From positions 1 to 32,195 of the IMG/VR virus record IMGVR_UViG_3300020160_003218: DNA of 32,195 nucleotides; one strand, written 5' to 3'. Source of the stretch: a virus. Of this stretch, positions 30,413 to 32,195 are shown one piece after another. The notes beneath the pieces are model-generated. The model was given only the letters and a program-made list of their open reading frames with translations, was not told where the DNA came from and made no database searches. A program made the translations under genes and the position numbers. The first letter of the stretch is position 1. The number at the start of each line of letters is the position of its first letter.

Positions 30413-30440
30413 GTAGTAATAATTATTTATATTATCTTTG
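30409..30440 (+). promoter_or_regulatory. Bacteroidota-type promoter for the outer-membrane protein
   Basis: TATCTTTG (30433..30440) matches the -7 element exactly. A TTAG, one base off TTTG, lies 20 bases upstream. The ATG is 41 bases downstream. Confidence 0.6.
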
Positions 30441-30481
30441 TCAAACAAAATTAAAAACTTTAATAAATTAAATAATATCTT

Positions 30482-31039
30482 ATGAGAAAATTATTATTAG
30501 GAGCTCTACTACTATTGAGTACATTAACATTTGGTCAATTTTATAAATACCAAAACTATCAAAACTATTCTGATTTTTCAGAAAAAAGTGATGTCTTCAT
30601 GTCAATGAATTATGGAACAAAGACAAACTCTGTTGGTATTGATGTGGCATATAGCAAAGATAAAACAATTGGATTTGGCGCAGGTGTAAGTCTTTCATTT
30701 AATTCACCAAGTCACAATGGTACTGAATTTACTGATAATGCTTTCAGTTGGTGGCAAATTACCAAAACAGAAACAGGACCTACATTTTCTTTATATGGAT
30801 TATGTGGTTATGAATATAAAAAAATTAAGGTTTTTGGTAAATTAGGAATAGGTTGTTATGAAACCGTTAAATCATATACAAGTACTGCTTCAAATACACA
30901 ATGGTATAAAGTAGTTGATAGAAGTAATGAAACTTTATTAGGTCTAAATGTCAGCTATAAGGTTGATAAGTCTTGGTATTTAGATACTGGATTTGATAAT
31001 TTTAATGGTACAACATTTGGACTATCATACATTTTCTAA
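30482..31039 (+). CDS. Phage-encoded outer-membrane beta-barrel protein
   Basis: A 185-residue protein with a signal peptide, MRKLLLGALLLLSTLTFGQ, cut after Q19 or nearby. The mature part has alternating strands (VFMSMNYGTK, VGIDVAYSKD, FGAGVSLSF, KVFGKLGIGCYE, LLGLNVSYKVD, FGLSYIF) and ends in Phe, the C-terminal signal for outer-membrane insertion. With about eight strands it resembles small OmpA/OmpX-like barrels. The host-type promoter suggests early expression. It may alter the surface to stop further phage adsorption (inference). It ends at a terminator shared with the convergent nuclease. Confidence 0.8.
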   Translation: MRKLLLGALLLLSTLTFGQFYKYQNYQNYSDFSEKSDVFMSMNYGTKTNSVGIDVAYSKDKTIGFGAGVSLSFNSPSHNGTEFTDNAFSWWQITKTETGPTFSLYGLCGYEYKKIKVFGKLGIGCYETVKSYTSTASNTQWYKVVDRSNETLLGLNVSYKVDKSWYLDTGFDNFNGTTFGLSYIF

Positions 31040-31060
31040 CTTTTTGATATTTTTACTATA

Positions 31061-31087
31061 AAAGAGACTTTTTAAGTCTCTTTTTTT
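31061..31087. terminator. Bidirectional terminator
   Basis: The stem AAAGAGACTT / AAGTCTCTTT is flanked by T and A tracts and serves the outer-membrane protein gene and the convergent nuclease. Confidence 0.85.
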
Positions 31088-31959
31088 ATTTTATCTAATA
31101 TATCCATATCATATTTAATTGATAATAATTTAATATTGTTATTCTTACAATAATCTTTTTTTATTTTATCCTTTACTATCTGTTTATCCAATTCATCAAC
31201 ACCACCAAATACACTAACTTCTTCATAGTGTTGTCTACCATTATATTCAATACACATATCATAATCAGGTAAATAAAAGTCAAATGGTAACTTTCTTTTA
31301 TACTTGCAATCATCAAATGTTTTTTGTCCAATATATTCTATATTATTAGATATAAGATAGTTTCTTATTATTTTCTCTCCTTTACTTTCTCTACATACAG
31401 GACAACCCTGTCCAAATAAATGCAAATCTATCTTTTGTGTAAATACACCATGATATTTACAAATAATATCCACTTTTTGTTTATTATTCTTATATTCTTT
31501 TACTAGTTTATAATCATATTTATTATTATGAATAACATTTGACTTTTCAATGAAGTTATCCAAACCCAACTTTCTACAATCATTACATCCTCTTTTTTGA
31601 TATAAATGATTTTTAATACTGGTTGTAAATGTTCCATGTTCTTTACAAATAATATCTATTTTATCCTTTACACTTTTATAATCAGAAGAAACCAATGAAT
31701 ACTCATATTTATTGTTATGTAATAGAGAACATCTTTGTAATAGAACATCAATACCAATTTTTTTATTATCAATTCTACATTTATCACAACCTTGACCATT
31801 CAAATGATTGTTTGGGTTTATAGAATATTTTCCGTGTTTTTGACAAATTATATCTACATTGGTTCTCATATTCTCATAAATTGTTATTGAATAATTATAT
31901 CTATCCTTATGTTTAAGTAAACATTTATCAATAAATATCTCTGTTGTTAATTTTTTCAT
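31072..31959 (-). CDS. Zinc-repeat PD-(D/E)XK putative homing endonuclease
   Basis: A 295-residue protein with three zinc repeats (about 1-65, 66-130, 131-190), each with (H/K)-x2-(R/K)Y-x-Y(S/K), a C-x2-HG-x-(F/Y) pair and GC-x2-C. The nuclease module follows: ESKGEKIIRNYL, then LPFDFYLPDYDMCIEYNGRQHY, then KIKKDYCKNNNIKLLSIKYD. It is closely related to the nuclease at 18939 in that module, and in the repeats to 2818 as well. It starts one base after the stop of the RHH gene at 31961. A homing function is inferred from architecture. Confidence 0.8.
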   Translation of the reverse strand: MKKLTTEIFIDKCLLKHKDRYNYSITIYENMRTNVDIICQKHGKYSINPNNHLNGQGCDKCRIDNKKIGIDVLLQRCSLLHNNKYEYSLVSSDYKSVKDKIDIICKEHGTFTTSIKNHLYQKRGCNDCRKLGLDNFIEKSNVIHNNKYDYKLVKEYKNNKQKVDIICKYHGVFTQKIDLHLFGQGCPVCRESKGEKIIRNYLISNNIEYIGQKTFDDCKYKRKLPFDFYLPDYDMCIEYNGRQHYEEVSVFGGVDELDKQIVKDKIKKDYCKNNNIKLLSIKYDMDILDKIKKET

Positions 31960-31960
31960 A

Positions 31961-32104
31961 TTATTTTACTAATTTTTCTCTTATTATATCTGATACTTTA
32001 ACTATTTTATTTTCGATAACTGACTTATCAATTGCTTCTTTAACTATTTTATCATAAACTTCTTGTTCTATTCTTATTGTAATAGATCTACCTTTTTTAA
32101 TCAT
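31961..32104 (-). CDS. Ribbon-helix-helix small protein upstream of the nuclease
   Basis: A 47-residue protein: MIKKGRSITIRIEQEVYDKI, then VKEAIDKSVIENKIVKVSDI and IREKLVK. RSITIRI is the RHH strand, followed by two helices. One base separates its stop from the nuclease ATG. TTAATATATA lies at 32133..32142. It is the third such gene next to a zinc-repeat nuclease in this window and probably represses the pair. Confidence 0.75.
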   Translation of the reverse strand: MIKKGRSITIRIEQEVYDKIVKEAIDKSVIENKIVKVSDIIREKLVK

Positions 32105-32132
32105 TTTTGGATTTATTATTTTTGTCTTACAT

Positions 32133-32142
32133 TATATATTAA
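32133..32142 (-). promoter_or_regulatory. TTAATATATA element upstream of the last RHH gene
   Basis: The minus strand carries TTAATATATA 28 bases before the ATG at 32104. Confidence 0.45.
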
Positions 32143-32172
32143 AACTTTATCTCTCCCTTTCATATAATTACT

Positions 32173-32195
32173 ATGAAAATTGATAGAAATAAAAT
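32173..32195 (+). CDS. Possible start of a gene that runs off the window
   Basis: An ATG at 32173 opens MKIDRNK to the window end, and a TATAAT run lies just before it (CATATAATTACT-ATG), divergent from the RHH gene. Too little is visible to say more. Confidence 0.35.

Overview
The window is a strongly AT-rich, densely packed piece of a large tailed phage with a T4-like head that most likely infects a Bacteroidota (flavobacterial) host. The head evidence is a gp23-type major capsid protein (24367..26055), a gp21-type prohead protease fused to its scaffold (26151..28346) and a UvsY-type recombination mediator (5041..5535). The host evidence is promoters of the Bacteroidota type (TTTG-N19-TATCTTTG at 28405..28435, and a second at 30409..30440), a near absence of Shine-Dalgarno sites, and a Bacteroidota-style lipoprotein. 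The genus cannot be read from the sequence alone.

Layout. 2..2472 (+) is a tight operon of small proteins sharing the start MKxLKxFxE, one with an HExxH motif. 2467..3663 (-) holds a damaged small gene, a Vsr-like nuclease and a ribbon-helix-helix (RHH) protein; a second RHH protein and an M42 aminopeptidase run divergently (3749..5009). 5041..8563 (-) carries uvsY, several proteins with the shared start (one GNAT-like), a WYL-like protein and a lipoprotein. 8683..14824 (+) carries two virion structural proteins, a nucleotidyltransferase and more shared-start proteins. 14837..18222 (-) has a half-length capsid paralogue, a Dam methylase, a LAGLIDADG nuclease and a NADAR protein. 18254..19637 (+) ends with another nuclease beside an RHH gene. 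19671..23533 (-) encodes a tmRNA, two M20/M28-like peptidases (one frameshifted), a small shared-start protein and a stand-alone NFACT-R protein. 23570..28346 (-) is a GIY-YIG nuclease, the capsid protein and the protease-scaffold. 28522..31039 (+) has a truncated homing-endonuclease-like gene, a short RNase R and an outer-membrane protein. 31072..32104 (-) is a third RHH-nuclease pair.

Two themes stand out. First, the phage encodes pieces of bacterial ribosome rescue: a complete one-piece tmRNA whose predicted tag ends in LVVA, a NFACT-R domain as in RqcH, and an RNase R catalytic core. Second, at least twelve otherwise unrelated proteins begin with a motif resembling the T4 capsid-targeting sequence, and the prohead protease and capsid protein carry matching (L/I)NE sites. 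This suggests a large set of proteins packaged in the head and delivered with the DNA. Other features are a promoter-like TTAATATATA set exactly four bases before several start codons, and RHH genes repeatedly paired with zinc-repeat nucleases.
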